Shown here piece by piece: positions 12,661 through 22,205 of a DNA stretch of 64,000 nucleotides. The first letter of the stretch is position 1; the number at the start of each line of letters is the position of its first letter. The stretch is from contig CADCXD010000018.1 of NCBI GenBank assembly GCA_902806575.1, positions 1,302,001 through 1,366,000 on the forward strand, given 5' to 3'. This stretch comes from Jackrogersella multiformis. Lineage: Eukaryota > Ascomycota > Sordariomycetes > Xylariales > Hypoxylaceae. The translations under genes and the position numbers were made by a program. The notes under the pieces are model-generated. The model did no database searches. It was given only the letters and a program-made list of their open reading frames with translations, and was not told the origin of the DNA.

Positions 12661-13190
12661 ATTAATTTATTAATAGTTCAGGCAATTGTTGACCGGGTAT
12701 TTGACGCGAATTTCCATTCTTTTAATGATATACTTAACCGGCTCGACCTTGGCAATCTGGATTCTTTACCTTTAAACTGGGCGCCCGGTATTGAGGACAA
12801 GCCAATTTTTCTTATGTGCTATGTGACGTATTAGGGTATATGGCGTCGAACGATTCAGGTTTCCGGGCTGCGGGACGATAAGCAACGTCCTTATTCCCTT
12901 CGTGTCGGTGCCGGGAGCCGACTCTCCTGTAGGCTTATTTACCAATTTTGCATTAAATCTAAGCTAATATTGGCTTCTTTAGAAAATCTTTAAGAGTTAG
13001 TACGGAATTACGTACTGGGGAACTCCCGTAACGTTTACTTTAAAAGCTATTAAGCACGTCATATCGCCGAGAATTTGGCCAAGATTTCGTTTCCTTAGAA
13101 AATACCCGAGGATGATAGTGCACTTTTTAACTCTCTACAACCGACAGAAACGCTCTCGCTCTACTGCCGCTCAAGGTGCTGTTATCAAGA
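12661..13190 (+). pseudogene. Decayed DUF3435-type (Starship captain-like tyrosine recombinase) relic
   Basis: One reading frame (frame 1 of the window) runs from 12661 to about 13190 with four in-frame TAA/TAG stops. Between them it reads like the C-terminal part of fungal DUF3435 proteins: LDSLPLNWAPGIEDKPIF, then RPYSLRVGAGSRL, then ELVRNYVLGNSRNVYFKSY, ARHIAENLAKISFP and EDDSALFNSLQ. The stops fall where glutamine is expected (CAA/CAG to TAA/TAG), the change that RIP produces at CpA. DUF3435 proteins include the tyrosine recombinases that mobilise Starship elements. Sequence upstream (12260-12660) is less eroded than the AT block and may hold more of the gene, but I could not read a convincing frame there. 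The assignment rests on remembered family motifs, not a search. Confidence 0.6.
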
Positions 13191-13310
13191 GGCAAAAAAT
13201 CACAGCCTAACCTAGTAAGCTAGTATCTATAATTTCTGTTTGAAAATAAAATCAATTTAGACAATCGTGCAGTAATAACGTGGAAGAACTCCTTGAGAAC
13301 CCGCCCTCGG

Positions 13311-14207
13311 TTAATTTAGCAATCCATCTTTAACTAAGATCTGGCATTCCTTTCGGCGCCGATCGAGCTCTTCCGTCGAGGCAACCTCCGATGAATATCC
13401 TATGCCATAAAGACATTCTATTTCATTTAATAGATCTTTCAGTTGATGATAATATCCTCTCCAACACCGATCGATAATAGAGTCCAAGCAACTCTCGTTT
13501 AATTTAGGAAACTTCATTTCCTGGAACAAGTTAACAAGAAGCGGTCCTCGTTCGTCTATATCCTCATACGGCTCGAAGCCATAAACCATGCAGTAAAGGT
13601 TAGATCCGATCGCAAACTGCTCGGTTCTTGGGCCAGTGATGCCGAAAGAGCCCCTCTGAGCCCCCAGCTCTTTCGCATCATCGCCTAAAACACGAGCCCA
13701 AGGGACCCCATTCCCTTTACAGGGTTCCCCGACCTTCTGAACACAATCGAAGTCCCCTAGTCTCAGGTGATTGTCAGCGTCTAAAAGCAGATTGCTCGGG
13801 CGTAAGTCGCCATGAACATAGCCAAGAGATTCCAGCCAAAGAACCGCCCGGCAGAGCTCCATAAGCCATTGCTTCACTAGCGAAACGGGTTCTGTCCTGG
13901 ATATTTCGAGAACTTTGCCGAAAGGATCCTTGCGAATTTGATATGACCGTAGGCGTGCGTCAAGAGACCCCTCGCTCATGAGGGCCAGGAAATTGGCGTT
14001 GGGAAGACGCAGGAAGCTTTGGATGACGTGTGGGCAAGGTGTATGTTTCTCAAATAGATCAAACATATCGTTCTCAAATGCAATCGAGCCTGACGTATAT
14101 GCATATTTGAGCGCGATACGGTCATTAATTCGGAATACCCATCCGGTTGCTCCAAGAGAAAGGAACCGGCTGGCGGAGACCTTTCTGGGCAGAGTAGTGA
14201 GGGCCAT
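13311..14207 (-). CDS. Divergent protein-kinase-like protein (HGD / DFD motifs)
   Basis: A single open frame gives 298 residues from the ATG at 14207. The frame extends a little further up to 14273 but without another ATG. The fold is a compact kinase: glycine loop LGATGWVFRI, VAIK-like ALKY with Lys at residue 34, catalytic loop HGDLRPSNLLL (132-142, with HGD in place of HRD), and metal-binding segment LGDFD (150-154, with DFD in place of DFG). The C-lobe is intact to about residue 260. Catalytic Asp, Asn and metal Asp are present, so it may be active, but the two substitutions make it atypical. Such small divergent kinases are common and fast-evolving in Pezizomycotina. The frame is fully open although it lies beside a RIP-eroded relic, suggesting it is either under selection or unaffected. 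Substrate unknown. Confidence 0.72.
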   Translation of the reverse strand: MALTTLPRKVSASRFLSLGATGWVFRINDRIALKYAYTSGSIAFENDMFDLFEKHTPCPHVIQSFLRLPNANFLALMSEGSLDARLRSYQIRKDPFGKVLEISRTEPVSLVKQWLMELCRAVLWLESLGYVHGDLRPSNLLLDADNHLRLGDFDCVQKVGEPCKGNGVPWARVLGDDAKELGAQRGSFGITGPRTEQFAIGSNLYCMVYGFEPYEDIDERGPLLVNLFQEMKFPKLNESCLDSIIDRCWRGYYHQLKDLLNEIECLYGIGYSSEVASTEELDRRRKECQILVKDGLLN

Positions 14208-14462
14208 TGCTGCATTGGCGCGTGAGATGAACTTGGCAAGTTGACACTTTTCCTTATGGCGCAGGTAGGACAATGACCTAGGTCAGCACTGTGGCTGGAT
14301 AGTTATCTAGATGTGGCTATGGTGTGGCTGGCTTTTCTACATTTTATATAATGTGGGGATCGGACGGTGGCACAAGAAGAAATAGGATTCAGCATCAAGA
14401 GCGATAGATTATTATATTAAGCTGGAAAAACATGAATTGCAACGGCCCCTTTCCGGTAAATA

Positions 14463-14889
14463 TCATATTTCACCGTTGTTTAAAGCCCAAGTCAAGGAGC
14501 GGAGTGCTTTAGTGTCACTCTTAATCCGTAGTGATGCCAGATGCCAACGATCCCTGTACTGCGGCGGCATCCGTACCGCTTGCCTGGAGACACTTGCGCT
14601 CTGCGCATCTTTAAGAGAGTCGTCCGAAGGGCGAACATTCTCCTTGTCCTCTGCACGTCGCCGCCGGCTATCAATTTCCTCGTCCGAGCTGATGTCAAGA
14701 ACGTAAGTGCTGTGTTGTAGAAGATTGGTCATCTCCTGCTCCGGAGTATCCGTATGAATGTCGAAACGGGACTTAGCCGACTTGGGGCGGAGCGGCGCCT
14801 AAGACCGTTAGACTCGCAGAGAAAAAGGGAGGGAAGATAGTAAAACTTACATTAGGAGCCCCTTGCGAGCTAGGTCTCTGCCGGTGCAT
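14463..14889 (-). CDS. Small conserved-looking KEN-box protein, two exons
   Basis: Exons 14889-14851 and 14798-14463 join across a 52-bp intron (GTAAGT donor, CTAAC branch site, TTAG acceptor) to give 124 residues. The joined protein runs MHRQRPSSQGAPN into APLRPKSAKSRFD, then DTPEQEMTNLLQHSTYVLD, an acidic SSDEE patch and RRAEDKENV. The last contains a KEN box, a degron used by the anaphase-promoting complex. The N-terminal two thirds resembles a short fungal protein I have seen only as hypothetical or oddly named. No enzyme domain is visible. From about residue 85 the sequence loses the conserved look, and homologues as I remember them end differently, so the C-terminus may be altered or the gene decaying. 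A partial, more degraded copy of its 5' part lies at 16000-16075. Confidence 0.55.
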
Positions 14890-15131
14890 TATAGGCCATT
14901 CTCAAGTTGTAGTAGGCCTTAGAACATCTATGTAATTTTCGCATTGTGAAAACATGGTGGTTTAGAGGGAAGATGGTGACGGTGCGCCATACGGGATATA
15001 AACTAGAGCACGGTAGGAAGTCTGATTCTCGCACATATGCCAATGGATTCTGTTCCTTGCGTTCCATCCAGGGGCTGTTTTACGTCGTAGACAAATATAC
15101 CAATCAAGCATACAATATGTAATTATATTCT

Positions 15132-15202
15132 AGGTGTATATGACCCGATTTGGGAGGTGTGTGTAATAAGATTGACAAATAGGAGGACCAATTAAAATGC
15201 GT
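15132..15202 (+). repeat. Dispersed repeat, copy 1
   Basis: A core of about 22 bp beginning TATGACCCGATTTGG is shared with 20803-20877. The similarity continues through ATTGACA and CCAATTAA on the downstream side. The two copies are about 5.7 kb apart in the same orientation. The origin is unknown, possibly old transposon or duplicated intergenic DNA. Confidence 0.7.
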
Positions 15203-15999
15203 TATATGGTATGGAATGCTGATAGGGTGTCGGCTGAGGAATTATAGAGACATGTGGCTTGAAGTGAATACGGAAATAGTCGAGGGGAGACGCGGATTGA
15301 GGTCTAAATCATATAGGGTAATTTTTTATAGCATTCTAATTAATTCCGATGTTCCCTACTAATGTTAAGTCTGGTAATATCATATATGAAATAAATAGCC
15401 GAGCAACGACAAATGTCTTAAGCTAGGAGTCACGCTAGGGAAATGGAGAAAATACGAGCTAGGCGTGTTAGCTGTACCATAAGCGGGATAAATCGCCGTG
15501 AGAGATATGTTTTATAGATAATTACGACTTTGTACCTAGCAATACTGGCATCCAAGTAGCCGAAAATATTGGTAGCTCCCTCCCCCTCGGATACCAGATG
15601 CCCCAAAAAACAACGAAATAGAAGATATCTAACAGCTAGAACAATATTCGTGACTTGCCCCTTCGAAAAAATTGGGCCGTCTTTTCTCGTTTCTTAATCA
15701 TTCTTTTTCCATTCTCCATCAACCTTCACCCAAACGCGATTCGTCTGACAGTCAGGACATAAGTCTCTCTTTGAAGTTTCACCGAGATGCTCAGTCTTTA
15801 CCACCGTACCGCAGTTCCTACAGCCGTCCTACTCCACAAGTCTACCGGGAATATCAAGTCTATGTTGGCATAGATGCTTAGTCTTAGCAATCAGCTCCTT
15901 ACACATTTCTGGTCTGCATTAGTGTTACTTCCACCAGCAAAGGACAGTGTACATACTGAACGTATTGAAGGTGAGAAGGAGAAAGGATATTGGATGTTG

Positions 16000-16075
16000 T
16001 CGATGGGACTGATATTGGAGAACGCAAGTGCTGTATTATAGAAGGGTCATCTGCTACGCATGGAAGTACTCTATA
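16000..16075 (-). pseudogene. Degraded partial duplicate of the KEN-box gene
   Basis: The segment containing GAACGCAAGTGCTGTATTATAG aligns with 14694-14750 inside the KEN-box gene (GAACGTAAGTGCTGTGTTGTAG), and the match continues through GTCATCT. Substitutions and small indels destroy the frame. Offset between copies is about 1.3 kb, same orientation. Local duplication followed by decay is the simplest reading. Confidence 0.6.
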
Positions 16076-16356
16076 TGTAGAACTGTTTTACGGACCGGTT
16101 AATTGGAATTCCACCCGCTTGCATGTCTAAATATGGTGCGTCAAGGTGGCGACGCATATCTTGCCACCGCATCAATCCCCAGATTCTTAGATTTCGTCGC
16201 TAGCCGAATCTTTGAAGCGGGTGTCGTGACGACACTAAGCAACAATAAGACCGAGGGCATCCCGGTCAAGAAGCTTATGCACGTTGTATGCACGCTATAC
16301 GGGATGGGATGGTGGCGTCTCTACCTAGTCCATCAGTATCAAGATTTGAGAGACCG

Positions 16357-16878
16357 CTACCAGACCATTGAGAGAAAGTTCCAAAGTTGTATCGCTTCTG
16401 CATGAGGCCTTTGTTCACCAGAAATCATGACGAGATGGGCGCAATTACGTGGCCAATTCTCGTTTAGGGATATCGAGTTAGTGTACCTAATCATATGGCC
16501 ATACTGGTTGGGATCATTTATCTGCTCTTGTGAGATCCCAATTAAATTATAGGAGGATGGAGAGGATGCCGCGGCAGTGTTTAAAGCAGACACAAATGCA
16601 GAATTAGTTATCGTGTTAGGAATGTATATATTATATCAGGGTATACCGGGACACCTGCATAGCTCCTCCAATAGTATTTCCCTTTGCTTGAGTTTAAGAG
16701 GTAGTTTATCAGACAGTAACAGACGTGCAATATTTTGGGTCGCCATCGTGTAATCCTGAATATCCCGGAACTACTCCTTTAGGAACGCATCAATAAGATC
16801 GGGAAGATTCTCCAGGCCTTTTTCGCCTTTAGATTTATTTATCAAATCTTCACTCTTAAAGCAGCAAGAACGTGCCAT
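16357..16878 (-). pseudogene. Stop-ridden reading frame, unknown family
   Basis: From an ATG at 16878 one frame of 174 codons runs to 16357 with only two internal stops: TAG at 16771-16773 and TGA at 16636-16638. Between the stops the translation has ordinary amino-acid composition, for example EDLINKSKGEKGLENLPDL, then LKLKQREILLEELCRC, then SSYNLIGISQEQINDPNQY. The first stop can be explained as CAG to TAG (a CpA site). The last 78 codons also form an open frame on their own. I do not recognise the family. A recently inactivated gene is more likely than chance because so few stops interrupt a long frame in AT-leaning DNA. Confidence 0.5.
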
Positions 16879-17484
16879 TTTCTGGTTATGCTTTAAAGTT
16901 ATACTTTATATGGCCTTTGTGGATTGTTGGTTGCAGTACCGTTACATTTCTCGTCCCCCCTTGCATACGCAGGTTATAGTCATTTTATCTATTATACGTA
17001 TGTTCGGCGTTCAGGATAGACAATCGAATAAGGAGGAACAGGTTGCTGCTTGAGGTTACTAGCCTTTACCTTTAATAATATTCTAATTCTATAGCTACGT
17101 ACCGTTGTAATAATAGTAATTGCCGGAAATAAATATTATTCTATATATTCATTAACTTAAGTAAATCTATCCGAGCCATATAAATACCTAAGTTACGACG
17201 TTGGCCGCGATGCTATAATGTAATAGCAAATGGGAAGGAATTAATGTAACCTCATAACCTCTTCTTAACCAATTGGTAAAGGGATTTTCAAAAGGCTTCA
17301 AGATATTTGGATACTTAATTTTAAAATGCTACGCATTCTTAAAGAGCACCAAAAGCACCTCAACAGTCTTCGGGGATTTATATCAAGTATTAAACAAAAA
17401 ACAAATTACAACTTAAAGAAGTCTTAAAACTTTCATATCGCGATAAGATTTCTCACTTTTAAGCAATATTTTTCAAGCATCTTA
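16879..17484. other. Mildly eroded spacer
   Basis: Moderately AT-rich with no supported frame. Stops are frequent in all frames. It lies between two minus-strand coding relics and could contain eroded connecting sequence. Confidence 0.45.
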
Positions 17485-17994
17485 TCATAAAACGTTTAAA
17501 GCTCCTTGCACGCTTTCTAACGCTTCCACACCTTACCCCTCTTGATCAGGTCTAGGCTCGTTATATAGTAGAATACGAAAATTATAAACTCCCGGCTAAA
17601 TCACTTTGACCTTAAACTCCATAGTTTAGAATCTGTTAGGGGTACATGTGTTCCAATTTCCAGCGATAGCCCCTTTCAGGTTCTGCGGTGTGGGACTAAG
17701 CGACAGTATGCCCATTAAGCCGTGGTATATGTCGTTAAGTGCTTCGATAATAATTATAAATTCTTGACCAACATTGATAACGCTGGGTAAGGTAATTGTA
17801 AGTTCTTGCCCGCTAGATGAAGTGAATTCTTACTTGTTAGGCGCCGAAATTAAGGTATCCTTTGATAAAGATATTATTGAAGTTTCGGGTTGTAAATAAT
17901 TAAGTAACGTAATGGTATTGGCATCGATATTTCATTAGGCAGAACTGGGTAGAACGAATGGTTTGGACATAATAAAGTATAAACGCAGAGTCAT
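17485..17994 (-). pseudogene. Coding relic with several stops, beta-rich protein of unknown family
   Basis: A single minus-strand frame of 170 codons from an ATG at 17994 to a TGA at 17485 contains about six internal stops, mostly TAA/TAG at places consistent with CAA/CAG. The pieces between stops read as real protein: SKDTLISAPNK, SSGQELTITLPSVINVGQEF, YHGLMGILSLSPTPQNLKG and IAGNWNTCTPN, suggesting alternating beta strands. No other frame shows comparable content. It is not recognised. It may be a separate gene or an upstream part of the neighbouring relic at 16357-16878, which has the same strand and similar decay. Confidence 0.5.
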
Positions 17995-18452
17995 GCCTTT
18001 TCTAGCTTTCTAGAAGCATGGCTTCCACGCTAGGTCGTTCTAAGTAGACCCTCTTCAAGCTTCTTCCTAAAGCCTTTATCGATCTTAATTATTAGGCCGC
18101 CGGAGGAAGAAACGAGAACTAGGTATGGAGGGCCTATGCAACCAAATGTATGCACCAAGTTTTACAAATACGTACCTAGGTAGTTTACATATGGGATATG
18201 TTATTACCTCCTATATCCCTTACGAAGCATACCTTCAATGGGTCGAAATAGATTAGGCTTTTAGATAAATTAACCTGCCTAAGCAGCTACCTATTTACGA
18301 ACGTTAATGTTAAACTACCTAAAAAAAGTAAATATTTTTCGATGGCAATCAAAACTACCCAGGTGATGGAATCGCTGAATTAATACAGCGATATTACGCA
18401 AGGAACTCTAAACCTATAGATCGAAGTAATATATACAGGAATATGCCTTTAT
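17995..18452. other. Spacer with CCTAGGTA palindrome
   Basis: No gene supported. A GTACCTAGGTAG palindrome lies at about 18172-18183. The rest is moderately AT-rich. Confidence 0.5.
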
Positions 18453-20257
18453 CTACTCTGCCTCCGAGACGGGCATATCAACCATGACAAAGTTAAACTC
18501 AGACGCGACACCAAATCGATGTAACGTTCTATCGTAAGTAAGCCACTCGCTCCGCTTCGCAATTCGACATCCAAGCCATAAAATTCTCTCCTTGCGGATA
18601 TCCTCGTCACCCACAATCACGTTAGAGAAGATGTGAATCGGTTCGAGGTACTTTTCTGTCCATGTTAAACCTCTCATCGCGAAGTCCTCCAATAATAGAC
18701 AGGGCAGAGATGTCTCCTCCTGTATCGGAAATTTCTCATCCTCGATTCGGCAGTGTTCTTTGTAAGACACAAGCAGAGAATTTAGTTGAAGTAAGATGAG
18801 TTCCTAAGGGACGGCTCTTTTAACGAATGGCTTCGCATTGCAAGACGTGAGATGGAGTATAAAAACCATCATTACATGCATAAATGAAAGCATCTAGAAA
18901 TTTTAGTTAAGTCTCATCAGTGAAGCATTCGAGAGTGCAACTTACGTTAAGGTTGCCAACTCTATGAAGGACTGCGTTGCACGTATAGCCAAAGAGTTTG
19001 AGTGCACCCTCTTCGACTATGCTCGGCTTGTACTTGGATAGAAATTCCCTCGAAGATTGATGCTTCGAGATGATACTGTCAAATCCATACAGCAAGAGAC
19101 CACAGCAGTTTGATATGGCGATATGGTACCCGGATTCTATCCACTGTTTAGATGTTCGCGTAATATGAGCATCTAACGCGGTACAGAATTTAGTGACAGT
19201 CAGGTTGAAGTCGTCGAGGTGTGTGTTGCTATATAAGATAGCATGCGCCTTAACGAATAGTTTACCGAGTAATTGCGGTTCCGCAAAACGCTGAGATTCA
19301 GAGAGGATAGGATCAAATAAAGTTAGAATTGACTCTCGGGCCTCGGGGAAAGGGATCAGAACACCAAGGGGTTTGGTATAATAGTAAAGCTGCTCCAGGA
19401 GATTTGGCCGCGCAAGAATCGCAAGATGATGATACAACCGTCCCGTGGTTGGAGCATTAGCAGATGCTTTAGAGTACCAGTCCCAAGAAGTAGATAACCA
19501 AACCTCTCGATGCTCAATATCGGTATCCTCTATAACCATTCTATACCATATATTATAAGCTTATAACGAATATTAATACTTAAATAGTTATTTACTTACC
19601 TGTATCTTGCTATATCACCAAGGCATTCTGCCCATGTATCCTTAAAAGCAGGGACGGTTTCATATAGAACGGCAACCCGAGAGTATGCGAAGGAAACAAA
19701 GTTGAGCATATGTTCTGAGGAATGAGGCAATTGAAAGCGCAATAGTTCGAACAATGGTTGTATTCCATAGCGCCACATTCTGGCCGGCATGTTGTACTTA
19801 GATGGTAACCGCTTCAGCGCTGCGGTTGCAATAGGGGGGTATTGCGAAGCTACGAAAAAATCGTAATGTTCATCGAGGAGCGTCCTGTGTAATGCTGCTA
19901 ATGCTTGCCATTGTTGGTTATTCAGGGCTTCATTCTTCTTTGAGTGAATATCATAGACCTCGATACACTTCCTTTCGACCATGGTGAGTCCTGCATAAAT
20001 ACTCTTGACCTCGGCAATTAGCTCTGCTAGGCTGATTGGCCTGAGTGCGACCTGTTTGACAAACTTAGGTACACGTTTACTGCTTCTCGGGGTTAATTAC
20101 GGTAAGTGGAAAAAGGGAATACTTACTTGAGGCCTCCATCCAGAATGGGCTTAGAGATATCCTGGCCTGAGATATGAGATTGTAGAGGCGCGGCTTCATT
20201 AATAGTCAAGGCTTGAAGATGATTAGTGAGAGAAGCGACGACGTCCTTCTGAGGCAT
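18453..20257 (-). pseudogene. Est1/Smg-type DNA/RNA-binding domain protein with one premature stop, four exons
   Basis: Exons 20257-20127, 20079-19600, 19540-18946 and 18893-18453 join in frame (introns 47, 59 and 52 bp) to 549 codons. The content fits the fungal Est1-type DNA/RNA-binding domain family: QWQALAALHRTLLDEHYDFF, KYNMPARMWRYGI, FVSFAYSRVAVLYE, DTWAECLGDIARYRMVIED, the hallmark APTTGRLYHHLAILARPN, and the C-terminal EDFAMRGLTWTEKY..RILWLGCRIAK. Est1/Smg6/7 relatives act in telomere maintenance or mRNA decay, but this expanded fungal group is largely uncharacterised. Codon 432 (18804-18806) is TAG within VP-stop-ELILLQLNSLL, where a Trp is expected. TGG to TAG is a CpA to TpA change on the other strand, as RIP makes. 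Everything else is intact, so this is a very recent pseudogene, a readthrough allele or a sequencing error. Confidence 0.78.
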
Positions 20258-21211
20258 TTTAGAAAGATATGGATATAATGTGAATAGACAAATAGGCGAA
20301 GTTGAGGATGGAAAGCAGAGAAATAAAAGAGTAAATTCTAGTTGTTTTTAATATATTGTTTATGGTTGCCTTGTGCGGCAAAATGGTTCGCAAGAGGAAA
20401 CTATCCTTAGATCACCGTCGCCTAGTTTTACGCTGGCCACGTCTTACTAGGGCGTTGCCTGGTGTCGGATTAGTTCAATGAAACCACAAGTAAGTCTCCT
20501 CGGGTTGTCGAGGTTGGGCCAGCCGTAGAGCGGCCAAGGGGACCAACATGCATATTTCATTCATCCACACCTGTCAACGCAGTTGCACCGTGCCGTTAGT
20601 CTATGCTAATTGGTTTAATTATTGGCAATTTAGTTGCGTACGCCTCCCAAATCGGGTCGCATTTTCGCATATCTAAAATATATTTACCTTGTGATGAAAT
20701 AAGGCTATTTACCAGTAATGTGCAGGCATTAAGATTTTGTATGGCTTAGTACACCCCCACTATAGTAGAGCAGAGTGGATATGTAGATTCCCATCCGGCG
20801 GAGAGGTGTATGCTATGACCCGATTTGGGAGGTGTTCGCAACTAAATTGACAGATAAAGAAACCAATTAACATGGTGGTGTGCGCGTGTACAATTACTTG
20901 ACAGGCGTGTATGAAAAAAGAAGCTTATGCACGCTGTAACTGCAACTGCCTCCAATGATTTGGCAAGCGGCAACCAAATTAGGAAACTTCTTCTGGGCGG
21001 GAGTTAAATCGGACTTTTCGACAGCGCCAATCCTGTCTGGCTTGAATTCACATGGAGCTGCATTACATCCTTTAAGGTTCGCAATGCGCGCAACGCGGTG
21101 TGAAGCATCATCTCCTTCTCGCTCGTTCTCATTTCTCTTCCACGGCCTTTCTACGCAACGATTTTGACATTTCTGAAGACTTTTGATTCTCCCGCTTTGA
21201 TCCTTATAACC
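20258..21211. other. Divergent promoter region and spacer with dispersed repeat copy 2
   Basis: This lies between the Est1-like gene (minus) and the leucine-repeat gene (plus), so it holds both promoters. No further gene is supported. Repeat copy 2 lies at 20803-20877. A CT-rich leader precedes the ATG at 21212. Confidence 0.5.
20803..20877 (+). repeat. Dispersed repeat, copy 2
   Basis: Shares TATGACCCGATTTGGGAGG and flanking blocks ATTGACA and CCAATTAA with 15132-15202. A much weaker third match may exist near 26128-26160 (GGAGGTGTGCAACAAG..TTGAC). Confidence 0.7.
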
Positions 21212-22165
21212 ATGGAGCTTGTCCACTCTGCACAGTATCTACGGATCTATCGTATACAAGGCGCTGCTTGGAACACCACGTTGTATAGCGAGGTGCTACA
21301 ATGTAGTTGGGAATTCCCCAACTACATTGATACATCCATATTCGAACGTTATCCTTTCAAACCTTATCCTATCGACCATGGGGCATCTCCGGGATTTATC
21401 ATAGTATCAAAGAATGATGTAATCACCTTTGAGCCCGCCGAAGGCAACTGGCTCCGCCTCTGGCTATATGCGACCATGGGACTGCTTCACCATGCTCCTC
21501 AGCTAGCAAGAAAGGTCTGGGCGCAAGAAAAGCTACCGGAAATGTTTGATAGGTTCCCAACAAAATGGTTCCGGGATTCAATCAGAAAGAGGAGGGCCAT
21601 CACCCGAAAAGCTGAAGATATATTGTGTACTCAAGAACTCACCGGAGTGTTATTCATGACTCCTCTGGCGCACCATGTACGCTGCAGCGATGAACAGGGT
21701 GCTGCCGAGCAAGACAGAGCAAGTCTTATGGACAGGCTTAAACATCTCGTGGAGAAGCTTGAACATCTGCTCGCACCATCGTTCACGCCGGGAGCGCAGA
21801 TCGCTAGTACAAACGATTTCGTGGAGGAGCTTAAATGTCTCGTGAGGAAGGTTAAAGATATGCACACCCAGATTGATGAGGACGAGGTGCTTGAACTTCT
21901 TCATACCCACTTCGACGAGAACGATCTCGTGAAGAAGCTTGAATGTGCGTACCTCGAGAATGATCTCGTGAGGAAGATTGAATGTTTGCACCTCGAGATC
22001 AGTGAGGATGATCTCGTGGAGAAACTTCAACGTTTTGTGGAGAAGCTTGGAGAAGTACAACTTGAGAATGAGATTGTCCATAGGCTTAAACGTGTGTACC
22101 TTGGACTCTTGAGGCTTCGGAGGATGAGGGCGGGTGCCCTAAGGCGGAGAGCTAGTAGCATTTAG
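21212..22165 (+). CDS. Hypothetical protein with C-terminal leucine/heptad repeats
   Basis: A single exon of 317 residues from the ATG at 21212, which has a better context (ACCATGG) than the in-frame ATG at 21164. The N-terminal 160 residues form a Trp/Tyr-rich domain (WLRLWLYATMGLLHH) that I do not recognise. From about residue 175 to 295 the protein is a run of amphipathic repeats: EKLEHLL, DFVEELKCLVRKVK, DLVKKLECAYLE, DLVRKIECLHLE, DLVEKLQRFVEKL. The DNA shows the same, with near-copies of GATCTCGTGAAGAAGCTTGA spaced about 50-75 bp apart, so the array arose by internal duplication. It predicts a coiled coil or helical stack used for self-association. The tail is strongly basic (LRRMRAGALRRRA). 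No signal peptide or membrane segment. Function unknown. Confidence 0.62.
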   Translation: MELVHSAQYLRIYRIQGAAWNTTLYSEVLQCSWEFPNYIDTSIFERYPFKPYPIDHGASPGFIIVSKNDVITFEPAEGNWLRLWLYATMGLLHHAPQLARKVWAQEKLPEMFDRFPTKWFRDSIRKRRAITRKAEDILCTQELTGVLFMTPLAHHVRCSDEQGAAEQDRASLMDRLKHLVEKLEHLLAPSFTPGAQIASTNDFVEELKCLVRKVKDMHTQIDEDEVLELLHTHFDENDLVKKLECAYLENDLVRKIECLHLEISEDDLVEKLQRFVEKLGEVQLENEIVHRLKRVYLGLLRLRRMRAGALRRRASSI

Positions 22166-22205
22166 AATAATAATATTGCATTCTCCCTGACTTCCTAAGT
22201 GTTTT

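Larger units (their letters stand above)
14890..16356. other. Spacer with dispersed repeat and a decayed gene copy
   Basis: No intact gene is supported. It contains one copy of a dispersed repeat (15132-15202) and the degraded duplicate of the KEN-box gene (16000-16075). A CT-rich stretch near 15690-15740 looks like a fungal promoter or 5' leader, but the 69-codon frame behind it has no recognisable content. A 100-codon plus-strand frame at 16103-16405 overlaps the next pseudogene and is unsupported. Confidence 0.5.

Noticed and set aside
15672..15881. 69-codon plus-strand frame after a CT-rich leader
   Set aside because: Low-complexity serine/histidine/proline content without motif; the leader alone is not enough.
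16103..16405. 100-codon plus-strand open frame
   Set aside because: No recognisable motif, and its 3' end overlaps the better-supported minus-strand relic.
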